Below, one piece after another: positions 1 through 8,090 of a stretch of DNA of 64,000 nucleotides. The translations under genes and the position numbers were made by a program. Source of the stretch: Thiobacillus denitrificans ATCC 25259 (GTDB lineage: Bacteria > Pseudomonadota > Gammaproteobacteria > Burkholderiales > Thiobacillaceae); NCBI RefSeq assembly GCF_000012745.1, contig NC_007404.1, positions 744,001 through 808,000 on the forward strand, given 5' to 3'. Within the stretch, counting starts at the first letter, position 1. Each line of letters starts with the position of its first letter. The notes beneath the pieces are model-generated. The model saw only the letters and a list, made by a program, of their open reading frames with translations, was not told where the DNA came from and made no database searches.

Positions 1-88
1 GTTCGAGCGTCGCGGTGACTTCCTCGGCGACCTTCTTCTTTTGCTCGCGCGTCAGCGTCCCGGCGAGCTTGATGGTGACGACAGGCAT
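1..88 (-). CDS. 4-oxalocrotonate tautomerase family protein (partial)
   Basis: Only the first 29 codons lie in the window; the gene runs off the left edge. The protein starts Met-Pro-Val-Val-Thr-Ile-Lys, so after Met removal Pro would be the N-terminal residue, which is the general base of the tautomerase superfamily. The beta strand followed by a Lys/Glu-rich helix (TREQKKKVAEEVTATLE) fits the small 4-OT fold. Substrate unknown. It sits directly downstream of the uracil-DNA glycosylase gene on the same strand, with only two bases between them, so the two are probably cotranscribed. Confidence 0.75.
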   Translation of the reverse strand, partial: MPVVTIKLAGTLTREQKKKVAEEVTATLE

Positions 89-90
89 GG

Positions 91-714
91 TCAGTCCTTG
101 CGTTGGATCTGGGTGAACACCGCGGCGAACATCTCGGGCGTGAGGCGGCGGGTCTGCGTATTGTAGCGGGAGCAGTGGTAGCTGCTGACGAGCCGAAGGC
201 CGCCGGGCAAGGCGTAATCACTGGCGTGCGTGAAAGGGTAATCCTTGAGCTTGAGCCCCTGCGCCCGCAGTACCGCCTGATGCGCGATCTGCCCCAGGGC
301 GAGGATCGTCGCGCCCCCGGGCAGGCCGGCGATTTCGGCGGCGAGATAGCCGTTGCACGCGCGTATCTCGCCCGGCTCGGGCTTGTTCGCCGGCGGCAGG
401 CATTTGACTGCATTGGTGATGCGGCAGCCTGTCAACTGCAGGCCGTCGTCGCGCGCGCGCGATGCGGGTGCGCTCGCGTAGCCGAAGCGGTGTAGCGTCT
501 CGTAGAGCAGGATGCCCGCGTGGTCGCCGGTGAACGGGCGTCCACTGCGGTTGGCACCGTGCATGCCGGGTGCGAGGCCGACGATCAGCAGACGCGGCGC
601 CGCGTCGCCGAACGGCGGCACCGGGCGGGCGTGATAGTCGGGGTGGCGCCCGCGTACCTCGTCGAGAAAGGTGGCGAGGCGCGGACAGGCGCGGCAGTTG
701 GCGTCGAATTCCAT
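91..714 (-). CDS. Type 5 uracil-DNA glycosylase (UDGb-like)
   Basis: A 207-aa protein of the uracil-DNA glycosylase superfamily that excises uracil from DNA in base excision repair. The motif GLAPGMHGANRSGRPFTGD matches the family 5 motif 1 block, in which the usual catalytic Asp is absent, and SSYHCSRYNTQTRRL is the C-terminal His motif. Cysteines in the N-terminal CRAC and later CRI/CLPP segments could bind the 4Fe-4S cluster typical of families 4 and 5. I chose the ATG at 714, which begins MEFDANCRACPRL; the upstream in-frame extension is Arg/Pro-rich and looks non-coding. It lies just after bfr and before the tautomerase gene. Confidence 0.85.
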   Translation of the reverse strand: MEFDANCRACPRLATFLDEVRGRHPDYHARPVPPFGDAAPRLLIVGLAPGMHGANRSGRPFTGDHAGILLYETLHRFGYASAPASRARDDGLQLTGCRITNAVKCLPPANKPEPGEIRACNGYLAAEIAGLPGGATILALGQIAHQAVLRAQGLKLKDYPFTHASDYALPGGLRLVSSYHCSRYNTQTRRLTPEMFAAVFTQIQRKD

Positions 715-769
715 TGGTCGAATTGAAAATGCCCCACGGCGGGGGCATCGATTGTAGGCGCGATGCGGC

Positions 770-1249
770 TCAGCTTTCGATCGGGCCGGCGGCGGTCTGC
801 ATGTAGTTCTGCTCGCCCATGCGGCTGACAAGGTCGAGCTGGGTTTCGAGATAGTCGATGTGCTCCTCGGTGTCGGACTGGATGCCGACGAGGATTTCGC
901 GCGACACGTAATCCTTGACCGATTCGCAGTGCGCGATCGCCTCGACGTACAGCGCGCGGCCGGTCAGCTCGAGCTTGAGGTCGCAGTTCAGGCATTCGAC
1001 GACGTTCTCGCCGATCATGAGCTTGTTGAGGTCCTGCAGGTTGGGGAGGCCGTCCAGGAACAGGATGCGCTCGATCAGCTTGTCGGCGTGTTTCATCTCC
1101 TCGATCGACTCCTCGTATTCATGCTTGCCGAGTGCGTTGAGGCCCCAGTTCTTGTACATGCGCGCGTGCAGAAAATACTGGTTGATGGCGGTCAGTTCGA
1201 CCGTCAGCGCCTTGTTCAGATACTGGATAACTTGCTTGTCGCCTTTCAT
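770..1249 (-). CDS. bfr: Bacterioferritin
   Basis: A 159-aa bacterioferritin, the 24-mer haem-containing iron-storage protein. It starts [19 protein letters not shown], with Glu18 as first ferroxidase ligand, and the segment [18 protein letters not shown] carries the Glu-Met-x-His pattern giving Met52 (haem ligand), Glu51 and His54. A second ferroxidase helix is seen around [13 protein letters not shown]. Full family length. The start is preceded by an AGGAGAGAAGA-type ribosome binding site. The bfd gene lies immediately upstream on the same strand, the normal partner that reduces and releases stored iron. Confidence 0.97.
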   Translation of the reverse strand: MKGDKQVIQYLNKALTVELTAINQYFLHARMYKNWGLNALGKHEYEESIEEMKHADKLIERILFLDGLPNLQDLNKLMIGENVVECLNCDLKLELTGRALYVEAIAHCESVKDYVSREILVGIQSDTEEHIDYLETQLDLVSRMGEQNYMQTAAGPIES

Positions 1250-1405
1250 TCTTCTCTCCTGTGGTTGAAAGCACCCCGAATAGCCGTTGGCTATATGGCG
1301 TTATAGGCTACGTGGCTGGAGGGCGAAGCGGGGTTTCCGCCATTCTTGGGAAGAACGACGGACCAGGCAAGCAAAGAAAGAGTTCCGGCGGCCCGGATGC
1401 GCGGG

Positions 1406-1618
1406 TCAGGCCGCCATCAAGGCGCCGCAGCAGGCGTTTTCCTGGCGGACGTCGGCCACGGCCTGGCACAGCACTTCCTTGGCGCAGCGACCGCACTTGC
1501 CGCACTGGGTCGCAACGCCGAGTTCCTGGCTCAGTTCACGCATCGTGCACACACCTTCGGTGCGCACGAGGCGGCGAATGTCGGTGTCGGTGACGCCGTG
1601 GCACAGGCAGACGTACAT
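1406..1618 (-). CDS. bfd: Bacterioferritin-associated ferredoxin
   Basis: A 70-aa protein with Cys4, Cys6, Cys39 and Cys42, the CXC-X32-CXXC spacing that binds the [2Fe-2S] cluster of Bfd. Bfd docks on bacterioferritin and passes electrons through the haem to mobilise stored iron. The gene lies 156 nt upstream of bfr on the same strand. A Fur-box-like AT-rich sequence lies about 40 nt before its start, which fits induction under iron limitation. The usual helix-turn-helix fold (GVTDTDIRRLV, MRELSQELGV) is present. Confidence 0.95.
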   Translation of the reverse strand: MYVCLCHGVTDTDIRRLVRTEGVCTMRELSQELGVATQCGKCGRCAKEVLCQAVADVRQENACCGALMAA

Positions 1619-1659
1619 GGAATTTCTCCGCTCAGGATCAATTGATGATCATTCTAAAT

Positions 1660-1679
1660 AAATGAGAATGATTGTCAAT
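1660..1679 (-). promoter_or_regulatory. Candidate Fur box upstream of bfd
   Basis: The stretch contains TGAGAATGATTGTCAAT, an AT-rich island in GC-rich DNA that resembles the Fur consensus GATAATGATAATCATTATC. A second weak half-site (AATGATCAT on the minus strand) lies about 15 nt nearer the gene. It is placed where a bfd promoter would be. Call based on motif and position only. Confidence 0.55.
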
Positions 1680-1721
1680 AGGTTTATCGTTTGATTCGAA
1701 CATTTGCCGGCTCGTAAGGCG

Positions 1722-1757
1722 AAAAAAACCCGCCGGACCTCAGCGAGGTGTGGCGGG
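1722..1757 (-). terminator. Rho-independent terminator after the porin gene
   Basis: Read on the minus strand, CCCGCC and GGCGGG form the outer stem, ACCTC and GAGGT the inner stem, with a short symmetric internal loop and a three-base apical loop, followed by seven T residues. It lies 44 nt after the stop codon of the porin gene. Confidence 0.9.
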
Positions 1758-1800
1758 CGTAGACGGCGGCCGTGGATCACGACCCGCCGATGGGGAAGCG

Positions 1801-3024
1801 TCAGAACTGGTAGCCGACGCCGAGGTTGAAACCATTCTGGTTCTGGCCGTTGTCGTTGTCCTGATGCTGGTAGTCGGCCTTGACCACCACGTCGGGATGC
1901 GGCCAGAAGTTCACGCCGGCGTCGATCTGTTTCTTTTCGCTGTCGGCGCTGTCGCCTGCGGTGTTGTCCCACAGGTTGTAGCGGGCGAAGACGCCCCACT
2001 GTTCGGACAGCTTGAACGAGGGCTCGATGTACCAGCCGAGCTGCTTGTCGGCGCCGATCGCCTCGGGTCCGCTGCCGTCGAGATTCCACTGCGAATACAG
2101 CGCCTTGAGGCCGAACGGGCCCTTGGTGAAGACGCCGTGCACTTCGGCCAGCGTCGCGCTGCCGGCGTTGGCGTCGAGGCTTTGGGTCATGTCGCTCTGG
2201 TATTGCAGCGAGCCGCCCAGTTCGAGTCCGGGCATGCCGGTCCACTTCAGGCGCGCGGTATAGGCGAGGTCGTTGGCCTTGGCATTGCTCGTCTTCTGGC
2301 GGCCGTCGCGCGGTTTGTAGCTCTTCGCCGCGGTCGTCCCCAGGCCCTCGTGGACCGCGAAGTCGTAGCCGAAGCCGGCGCCGAGGTCGCCCGCGATTGC
2401 GGCGCCGCCGGCCCACCAGGTCGCCGGAATGATGTTGCTCTCGACCGGGTTGCGCTCGACGCCGTAGAAGGTCGGCGGCTCGTGCGTTTCGTTGATCAGG
2501 CCGACCGGAAGCAGGAAGAGGCCGCCCTTGACGCGGTGATTGGGCGTGAGGTCGTATTCGACGTAGGCCTGCTCGAGCTCGATCTCACCGTTCTTGCCCT
2601 CGCCGGCGATGCTGTGCTCGACCTCGACCTCTGAGAAGAAACGCGTGCGTTCGTTGAAGGTGTGGCCGAAGAACAGCACGAAGCGATGCAAGTCGAATTC
2701 TTCCTTGTCCGATGCACCACCTTCGCCGTCGAGGTTGTTGTAGTGCAGTTCGCCATAGCCGCCGATGCGCGTGTTCTCGGCCCAGCTCGCGCCGCCGGTG
2801 GAAGCCGTGCGCGACACTTCCTCGATTTGCGCCGTGGTCGCCGTGACCTTCTGCTCGGTGCTCTGCAGCTGGCCCTTGAGCGCCTGGTTCTCGGCTTCGA
2901 GCGCGTTCAGGCGGCTTTCCATCGCCTTCAGGCGCTCTTCGACGCTCATGTCGGCCCATGCAGGTGCGGCCAGGGCCGACAGAAGCGCCGCAGCGAGTGT
3001 GGTGCGTTTCAATTCGTACTTCAT
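1801..3024 (-). CDS. Outer-membrane porin (OprO/OprP-like)
   Basis: A 407-aa protein with a signal peptide (cleavage near AAPAWA/DMS), then a short coiled coil (about residues 28-60, EERLKAMESRLNALEAENQAL) and a long stretch of alternating amphipathic strands ending in GYQF with a C-terminal Phe, the usual signature for BAM-assembled beta-barrels. The coiled-coil plus 16-stranded barrel plan resembles the phosphate-selective porin family, but substrate cannot be read. It closes the tonB-exbB-exbD-FMN gene row and carries the shared leader element 31 nt before its ATG. A strong terminator follows. Confidence 0.8.
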   Translation of the reverse strand: MKYELKRTTLAAALLSALAAPAWADMSVEERLKAMESRLNALEAENQALKGQLQSTEQKVTATTAQIEEVSRTASTGGASWAENTRIGGYGELHYNNLDGEGGASDKEEFDLHRFVLFFGHTFNERTRFFSEVEVEHSIAGEGKNGEIELEQAYVEYDLTPNHRVKGGLFLLPVGLINETHEPPTFYGVERNPVESNIIPATWWAGGAAIAGDLGAGFGYDFAVHEGLGTTAAKSYKPRDGRQKTSNAKANDLAYTARLKWTGMPGLELGGSLQYQSDMTQSLDANAGSATLAEVHGVFTKGPFGLKALYSQWNLDGSGPEAIGADKQLGWYIEPSFKLSEQWGVFARYNLWDNTAGDSADSEKKQIDAGVNFWPHPDVVVKADYQHQDNDNGQNQNGFNLGVGYQF

Positions 3025-3055
3025 TTACTACTCCCCTTGTTGCAGTTGAGAAAGA

Positions 3056-3085
3056 GCTGGCTTGGGGCGATCGCCCTGGCTGGCG
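3056..3085 (-). promoter_or_regulatory. Shared leader element, copy a (porin)
   Basis: On the minus strand CGCCAGCCA (3085-3077) and AGCCAGC (3062-3056) flank a 14-nt spacer that contains the perfect palindrome GGGCGATCGCCC. The proximal box ends 31 nt before the porin ATG. The same arrangement recurs upstream of five other genes in the iron region. Confidence 0.6.
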
Positions 3086-3095
3086 GGTAAAAAAA

Positions 3096-3569
3096 TCAGG
3101 TGGAACGTGCCGGTTTGCGATGCATCGCGTGCGCGGGCGGGCGTCGCCCCTGGCGCACGTGAACGAGCCCCGCGAGCGGCACGGCGAGACCGGCGATCCA
3201 GTGCGTGAGCGGCAGCCACGCCTCGTTGGCCTCGGACGCGAAGTAATAAAGCGCGTAGCCGCTCACGGCGAGCCACGCCGTCATCGCGAGCATCGGCAGG
3301 CCGGTGCCGAGGTTCTTGCCGCGCTTCCACGCGAGCCGCACGTGATTGGTCGCAAGCGAACCGACGGCAACCAGCGCGAGCATCGCCGTCAGCCCGTGCA
3401 GGCGGAGCCACCAGACTTCGAGCGGATGCGCTTCGGGGCCGAAGTCGCCTTCGACGCGCAAAAAGTAATGGAACGCCAGCCACAGCGCGCCGCTCGTCCA
3501 GAGCAGGGCGAAGGTCGCGTAAGTGAGCCGCCTGTGGCGCGCACCGAGACGAATGGTCAGTGCGCTCAC
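3096..3569 (-). CDS. Small four-helix membrane protein, possible b-type cytochrome
   Basis: A 157-aa protein with about four transmembrane segments and no recognised name. Histidines sit at 34, 58, 76, 123 and 137; the 58/76 pair brackets helix 2 and the 123/137 pair brackets helix 4, the kind of spacing used for bis-His haem b ligation. The GTG start at 3569 overlaps the apbE stop codon (GTGA), so it is translationally coupled to apbE. In context with a secreted FMN-binding protein and ApbE, a quinol-to-periplasm electron carrier is a reasonable guess. Haem binding is inference. Confidence 0.6.
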   Translation of the reverse strand: MSALTIRLGARHRRLTYATFALLWTSGALWLAFHYFLRVEGDFGPEAHPLEVWWLRLHGLTAMLALVAVGSLATNHVRLAWKRGKNLGTGLPMLAMTAWLAVSGYALYYFASEANEAWLPLTHWIAGLAVPLAGLVHVRQGRRPPAHAMHRKPARST

Positions 3570-4429
3570 GCCGTGCCTCCCGCGGGCAGGTCGTGCCAGC
3601 CGTCGGCATCGCTGCATATCGCGCGTTGGCCGTCGAGCACGATGGCCTGCGCGCCATGGCGCGCGAGCACGCCGGCGGCGCAGGCCGAGTCGGCCGCGAC
3701 GACCTTGGTCAGCGCGTCAGCCGTCATGCAGTCAGGCGCGAGCACGGTGACGCTGGTCTCGGCGCACAGTGCTTCGCCGCTGCGCGGATGGCGCAGCGCG
3801 CCGGGCTGGAAATAGCCGGCCGAGGTCGCGGCTGCACCGTGGTCGAGTTCGGCGAGCCGCACGCTCTGCGTCGGCTGCTGCGGCAGGCGGACGTGAATCG
3901 GCGTCGCGCCGCCGAAGCGCGCGAGATCGCCGCCGGCGTTTACGGTGGCGGCCGCGAGGCCCGCGTCGCGCAGGCTCGTGAGCGCCACGTCGACCGCATA
4001 GCCCTTGGCGATGCCCGAGAGGTCGACGAGCAGCGGCTGCGTGTAGCGCACGCGGTCGCCGTCGAGTTCGATACCGCGCCAGTCGGTCGTCGTCGCGTCC
4101 GGGAAGCCGGTGTGCCGCGGCAACTGGCCCGATTCGACGAGCCGCCCTGCGACGCTCGGGTCGAACAAACCGTCGCTCGCGCGCGCGAACGCCAGCGCTG
4201 CGGCGAACACGGCGGCAAGATCAGGCGACAGCGTGACCCAGTCGTGCTGCGCGTCGCGGTTGACGCGCGACAGCGCGGAGTCGGCGGCCTGGAAACTCAT
4301 CTGCGCATGAACCGCGGCGATGCGCGCGAAGGCGCGATCGGACGCGGCGATCAGCGTCGCGTCGTCCGCCCCCTCGGCGACGATTTCGACCAAGGTGCCG
4401 AGCCAGGGCTGGGCGCGTCGCGAAATCAC
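3566..4429 (-). CDS. apbE: FAD:protein FMN transferase (ApbE)
   Basis: A 287-aa ApbE family protein, which transfers FMN from FAD to a Ser/Thr of target proteins. Visible family blocks are LVDLSGIAKGYAVD, VNAGGDLARFGG and the C-terminal APDCMTADALTK metal/FAD-binding region. The GTG start at 4429 overlaps the stop of the FMN-binding protein gene (GTGA), so enzyme and probable substrate are coupled. No signal peptide or lipobox is visible from this start, unlike many periplasmic ApbE proteins; the in-frame upstream extension is out of character and was rejected. Confidence 0.9.
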   Translation of the reverse strand: MISRRAQPWLGTLVEIVAEGADDATLIAASDRAFARIAAVHAQMSFQAADSALSRVNRDAQHDWVTLSPDLAAVFAAALAFARASDGLFDPSVAGRLVESGQLPRHTGFPDATTTDWRGIELDGDRVRYTQPLLVDLSGIAKGYAVDVALTSLRDAGLAAATVNAGGDLARFGGATPIHVRLPQQPTQSVRLAELDHGAAATSAGYFQPGALRHPRSGEALCAETSVTVLAPDCMTADALTKVVAADSACAAGVLARHGAQAIVLDGQRAICSDADGWHDLPAGGTA

Positions 4430-4971
4430 TTCAAGGCCACCTCGTGGATCGCGAGCACGCGCCGCACGCCCTCGCTGATGTGTTTGCACGAAAGCGTCGC
4501 GCCGCTGATGTTCTGGATGTCGTCGTCCAGCCGCAGCGGGGCGCCGTGTTTCTTGCCGGTGAACTGCGCGCGCCATTTCGGATTACGCACCTCGCGTCCG
4601 TGGGTTTCGCGGTAGTCGAGGATTTCGACGCCGCGCACCGCGCCCGACAGGTCGAGCGCGACGGCGTAGGTGATGAATTCGTGCTTGCCGTAGACCTCGT
4701 CGAGCACGAACCATCCCACGGGCTTGCCGTCGGCCACGGCCTGCCACACCGGCTGCTCGGGGTAGCGCATGCGCACCCGCGCGACCTTCTCGACCGCGCG
4801 CTTCTGCGCCTCGTCGAGCTTGACCGGCTGGGCCGTGAAGGCGCTCGCTTCGGGAAACATCAGCTTCTGCGCCGCTTCGGCGGTCATGTACTGCACGGCG
4901 AAAGCCGGCGCCGCCGCCAACAGCGGGGCGCACACGGCGGGAACGATTAACCAGTCGGGCCGGATCGACAT
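4426..4971 (-). CDS. Secreted FMN-binding domain protein
   Basis: A 181-aa protein with a signal peptide (PAVCAPLLAAAPAFA) and a single FMN-binding domain like the periplasmic parts of RnfG/NqrC. The motif NISGATLSCKHIS matches the flavinylation site consensus SGA(T/S)xS/T, and DEVYGKHEFITYAVALD fits the domain core. It is the likely substrate of the ApbE encoded just downstream with overlapping codons. Its position in a row with tonB-exbB-exbD suggests a role in periplasmic reduction, possibly of ferric iron; this last point is inference. Confidence 0.85.
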   Translation of the reverse strand: MSIRPDWLIVPAVCAPLLAAAPAFAVQYMTAEAAQKLMFPEASAFTAQPVKLDEAQKRAVEKVARVRMRYPEQPVWQAVADGKPVGWFVLDEVYGKHEFITYAVALDLSGAVRGVEILDYRETHGREVRNPKWRAQFTGKKHGAPLRLDDDIQNISGATLSCKHISEGVRRVLAIHEVALK

Positions 4972-4979
4972 GGCGGGCC

Positions 4980-5927
4980 TCAGAAGTTGTAGCCGAGCTT
5001 CAGGCGCAGCTCGTGCTTGGTTTTTTCGATCAGGTGCAGGTCGTCGTCGGCCTGGCTGATGTACTGCTCCTTGCCGCCCGCGAGCTGCTCGAACCAGGTC
5101 AGCGTCGCCCACCACTGCTTGCTGCCGTAGTGGATCGACGGTCCCGCGAACACCGACCAGCGCTCCTGCCCGACCTCGGTTTCGAACTCGGTCTCGTACA
5201 GGGTTTCGGCGCCGATGTACCAGTTGGGCGCGATGCGGTACGCGGCGCCCGCGCCGAGCTTGAACTCGATTTCCATTTCGGGATCGGTCGGCCATTCGAA
5301 GCTCGCGCCGGGGTCGCCGGTCAGCGTCTGGATTTCGGCGTCGGCGGCAGCCTGGGTCGCGGCGTCGAGGGCGGCGCGCTTGGCGTAGGTGCCCTCGAAG
5401 CCGGTGTTGAACATGAGCGAGAGCTGGTCGTCGACCAGCAGCTTCTGCAGCTGCAGGCCCAGCTCGAACTTGGTCACGTCCTTGTCGCGGCCGGAATGCG
5501 GGTCGAGCCAGCTTTGCTGGAGCGAGAAGGTGCCCGATAGGCCGACTTCATCCTTCGCCACCGACAGGAAGGCGTACTTGAGCTTGGCCTCGATGCCCGA
5601 CGCCTTGATGCCGTATTCCTCCGCGCCCGGCATGTAGCCGTCGATGACCAGACCGCTGGTGTCGATCGACTGGCCCTTGAGCTCGATGCCGCCGGTCAGG
5701 CGATGGGTCAGGCCGCGCTCGTATTCGAGCGAGTAGTCGTGAGCCGTGTAGTCGCCGCGTCCCTTGTCCCAGCGGCGCGTCACGAACAGATAGGCGTCGT
5801 TCGCGCCCTGGGGCAGCGTCTCGGCGCCGCTGACGTAGCCGAGCAGGTGTTCGTCGGCCTGGGCGACGGAGGGGGTCAATGCGAGGACGAAAGGAAGCGA
5901 AGCGAGCATCGCGATACGTGATTTCAT
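4980..5927 (-). CDS. Outer-membrane beta-barrel protein (DUF6662-like)
   Basis: A 315-aa protein with a clear signal peptide (MLASLPFVLALTPSVAQA) followed by alternating amphipathic strands and a C-terminal GYNF, typical of outer-membrane barrels. It has repeated Tyr/Trp-rich strands and an Ala/Glu-rich loop near residues 190-215. I do not recognise a transported substrate. It lies 73 nt after exbD and 8 nt before the FMN-binding protein gene, so it is part of the same transcription unit. The shared leader element stands 31 nt upstream of its ATG. Confidence 0.7.
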   Translation of the reverse strand: MKSRIAMLASLPFVLALTPSVAQADEHLLGYVSGAETLPQGANDAYLFVTRRWDKGRGDYTAHDYSLEYERGLTHRLTGGIELKGQSIDTSGLVIDGYMPGAEEYGIKASGIEAKLKYAFLSVAKDEVGLSGTFSLQQSWLDPHSGRDKDVTKFELGLQLQKLLVDDQLSLMFNTGFEGTYAKRAALDAATQAAADAEIQTLTGDPGASFEWPTDPEMEIEFKLGAGAAYRIAPNWYIGAETLYETEFETEVGQERWSVFAGPSIHYGSKQWWATLTWFEQLAGGKEQYISQADDDLHLIEKTKHELRLKLGYNF

Positions 5928-5958
5928 GGTTAGTTCCCAGAGGAGCGTTGAAGGCTTG

Positions 5959-5987
5959 GCTGGCTGTTCCATGCGGAGTGGCTGGCG
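5959..5987 (-). promoter_or_regulatory. Shared leader element, copy b (barrel protein)
   Basis: On the minus strand CGCCAGCCA (5987-5979) and AGCCAGC (5965-5959) are separated by 13 nt that can form a weak hairpin (TCC-GCAT-GGA). The proximal box ends 31 nt before the ATG, the same spacing as copies a and c. It lies in the intercistronic gap after exbD. Confidence 0.6.
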
Positions 5988-6000
5988 GAGTGGAGAGGCG

Positions 6001-6423
6001 TCAGGAGGTGGTGCGCGGTTCGGTGACGAAGCCGAGCCGGGTGAGTCCGGCGCGCGCGGCGTCGGCCATGATCTGCGCGACGTGCCGGTAGGCGAGTTCG
6101 CCGTCGGCGCGGATGTGGATTTCGGGTTGCGGCGTCTGCTGCGCGGCCGCATTCATGCGCGTCTGCCAGGCCGTGGCGTCGACGCGCTCGGTGTTCCAGT
6201 GCACCGAGCCGTCGGCCTGGATCGAGAGCTGGATCGTTTCCGGCTCGACCTCGTTGGGCCGGCTCGACGCCTGCGGCAGGTCGACCTTGACCGCGTGCGT
6301 CATGAGCGGTGCGGTGATGATGAAGATGACGAGCAGCACGAGCATCACGTCGATCAGCGGGATCATGTTGATCTCCGCGTTGTCGCTGTCGCCGCTGCCG
6401 GCCGAGAGTCCGCCGAAGGCCAT
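6001..6423 (-). CDS. exbD: Biopolymer transporter ExbD
   Basis: A 140-aa inner-membrane protein with a short cytoplasmic N-terminus, one transmembrane helix preceded by INMIPLIDVMLVLLVIFIIT, which contains the proton-pathway Asp, and a periplasmic domain. It works with ExbB to energise TonB by proton motive force. The ATG at 6423 shares its A with the exbB stop codon (TGATG), so translation is coupled. A GTG one codon upstream is a possible alternative start. Confidence 0.93.
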   Translation of the reverse strand: MAFGGLSAGSGDSDNAEINMIPLIDVMLVLLVIFIITAPLMTHAVKVDLPQASSRPNEVEPETIQLSIQADGSVHWNTERVDATAWQTRMNAAAQQTPQPEIHIRADGELAYRHVAQIMADAARAGLTRLGFVTEPRTTS

Positions 6424-7175
6424 CACACGCTCCTTGCGACGGGCGCTGCGTAGATCTGCGGCGCGTCCTTTTCGATCCGCGTATCGCTGCGCACGCCGGT
6501 CGACATGAAGGCGAAGAGGTCGTGCGCGAAGCCGTCGACCTCGGACAGCATCTCGCGGCGGGCGCGATTGAAGAAGTTGTACGCGAGCACGGCGGGGATC
6601 GCGACCGCGAGGCCGAGCGCGGTCATGATCAGTGCCTCGCCGACTGGCCCGGCGACCTGGTCGAGGCTGCCCGAGCCCGACATGCCGATGTTGACCAGGG
6701 CGTGGTAGATGCCCCAGACCGTGCCGAACAGGCCGACGAAGGGCGCGGAGGACGCGATCGACGCGAGCATGGTGTGGCCGTATTCGAGACGCGCCGTGTC
6801 CTGATTGATCGCACGGCGCAGCGCGCGGGTCAGGAATTCGTCTTCCGAGCCCGACTCGATCAGGCGCTGGCCCGAGCGGTTGCGGTACTGCTCGGCGGCC
6901 TTGAGGCCGTGATGGGTCAGGTGCGAGAACGGATCCTTGACGCCGTGCTTCTGCAGATGGTCGGCGACCGCGGGCAGGCCGGGGGCATTCCAGAAGTGCG
7001 CGAGGAAGGCCCGTGCGTGTTGCTTCATGCGCCAGTTGCCGACGCTTTTGGCGACGATGAGCGTCCAGGTGACGACCGACATCGCGAGCAGCACGACGAG
7101 CAGGAAATGCGCGAGCCCGTCGGCCTGGGCGATGAAGTGGGCGAAGCCCAGTTGGGTGGGGGCGGCGGTTGGCAT
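6423..7175 (-). CDS. exbB: MotA/TolQ/ExbB proton channel protein
   Basis: A 250-aa protein with three transmembrane segments. The central part contains SSAPFVGLFGTVWGIYHAL and VGEALIMTALGLAVAIPAVLAYN, the family hallmark of ExbB/TolQ. It forms the proton channel with ExbD and drives TonB. The ATG at 7175 is preceded by AGGAGCT at good distance and lies only 2 nt after the tonB stop codon. The longer in-frame extension was not used. Confidence 0.94.
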   Translation of the reverse strand: MPTAAPTQLGFAHFIAQADGLAHFLLVVLLAMSVVTWTLIVAKSVGNWRMKQHARAFLAHFWNAPGLPAVADHLQKHGVKDPFSHLTHHGLKAAEQYRNRSGQRLIESGSEDEFLTRALRRAINQDTARLEYGHTMLASIASSAPFVGLFGTVWGIYHALVNIGMSGSGSLDQVAGPVGEALIMTALGLAVAIPAVLAYNFFNRARREMLSEVDGFAHDLFAFMSTGVRSDTRIEKDAPQIYAAPVARSV

Positions 7176-7177
7176 GC

Positions 7178-7909
7178 TTAGCTCCTGAGCGTGAATTGAA
7201 TCGGCACGATGACCCACGCGGCCACCGGGCTGCCGCCCTGGCGGGCCGGCTCGAATTTCCAGCTCGACTGCACCGTCTCCATCGCCGAGCGATCGAGGCG
7301 CGGGTGGCCGCTGCTCTCCGCGAGTTCGAGGCGGGCGACGCTGCCGTCGGGGTTGACCAGAATGTTGAGACGAACCGTGCCTTCCTCGCCGAGCCGGCGC
7401 GACAGACGCGGGTACGGCGGCTTGGGATTGGTCCGGTAGTCGGCCGGGCGCGCTGGGGTCGGCGCGGGGGTCGGTGTCGCTTGGGCGACCGGCGCCGGCT
7501 GGCTTGGCGGCGCGACGGGCGGCGGAGGCTCGGAGCGGGGCGCGGGCGCTTCGACGACGGGCTCGGCAGGCAGCGCCGGCGTCGGCTCCGCGGCCAGCCG
7601 CGGTGGTGCCGGCGTCTCCTGTTTCGGTTCGGGCGGCTGCGGCTCGGCGGGGCGTTCGGGTGTCGTTGGCCGTGGGGCGGGTTGCGGCTCGGGCCGTTCA
7701 GGCTCAGGCACGATCAGACTCACCGTCAGCGGGCGCGGGGGAACGGGCGGCTCGGCCTCGTCGGCGGCAGACATGAGCATGCCCAGCAGGGCCGCGTGCA
7801 CGAGCGTCACGCCCAGGAACGCGGGCCGCAGCGCACGCTGGCGCGTTGCCGTGACGGCAAAGCCGGGAGCGGGCAGCGGGGCGGGCGCGGCGGAGGGCGA
7901 AGCGGTCAT
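7178..7909 (-). CDS. tonB: Energy transducer TonB
   Basis: A 243-aa TonB. A single N-terminal helix (about residues 30-48, FLGVTLVHAALLGMLMSA) anchors it, a long Pro/Glu/Ala-rich spacer (about 55-150) crosses the periplasm, and the C-terminal domain has YPRLSRRLGEEGTVRLNILV and WKFEPARQGG, which touch TonB boxes of receptors. First gene of the tonB-exbB-exbD row. A Fur-box-like sequence lies about 120 nt upstream and the shared leader element 31 nt upstream of the start. Confidence 0.93.
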   Translation of the reverse strand: MTASPSAAPAPLPAPGFAVTATRQRALRPAFLGVTLVHAALLGMLMSAADEAEPPVPPRPLTVSLIVPEPERPEPQPAPRPTTPERPAEPQPPEPKQETPAPPRLAAEPTPALPAEPVVEAPAPRSEPPPPVAPPSQPAPVAQATPTPAPTPARPADYRTNPKPPYPRLSRRLGEEGTVRLNILVNPDGSVARLELAESSGHPRLDRSAMETVQSSWKFEPARQGGSPVAAWVIVPIQFTLRS

Positions 7910-7940
7910 TCCCAGACGGTCCAGTTCAAAAACAAACGGT

Positions 7941-7978
7941 GCTGGCTGGGGGCGCTTCGGCGCGGTCCGTGGCTGGCG
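7941..7978 (-). promoter_or_regulatory. Shared leader element, copy c (tonB)
   Basis: On the minus strand CGCCAGCCA (7978-7970) and AGCCAGC (7947-7941) flank 22 nt that include GCGC-CGAA-GCGC, a GC stem with a four-base loop. The proximal box ends 31 nt before the tonB ATG. It lies between the Fur-like promoter and the gene, so it would be in the mRNA leader. Confidence 0.62.
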
Positions 7979-8025
7979 TATCAGAGGTCGCGCAGCAAAG
8001 GATTCCGCGGACGATCTCAAGCAAC

Positions 8026-8049
8026 GCGAATAATAATGGTTCGCATTAC
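8026..8049 (-). promoter_or_regulatory. Candidate Fur box upstream of tonB
   Basis: The sequence GCGAATAATAATGGTTC is identical to that upstream of TonB receptor 1 (11464-11480) and is extended here by GCATTAC. It is AT-rich against a GC-rich background and resembles the 19-bp Fur consensus. It lies between the PepSY gene and tonB, upstream of the latter. Confidence 0.6.
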
Positions 8050-8090
8050 TGTAGTCAATGGTGGGCGCATGGATTAGCGTGGGAGGACGC

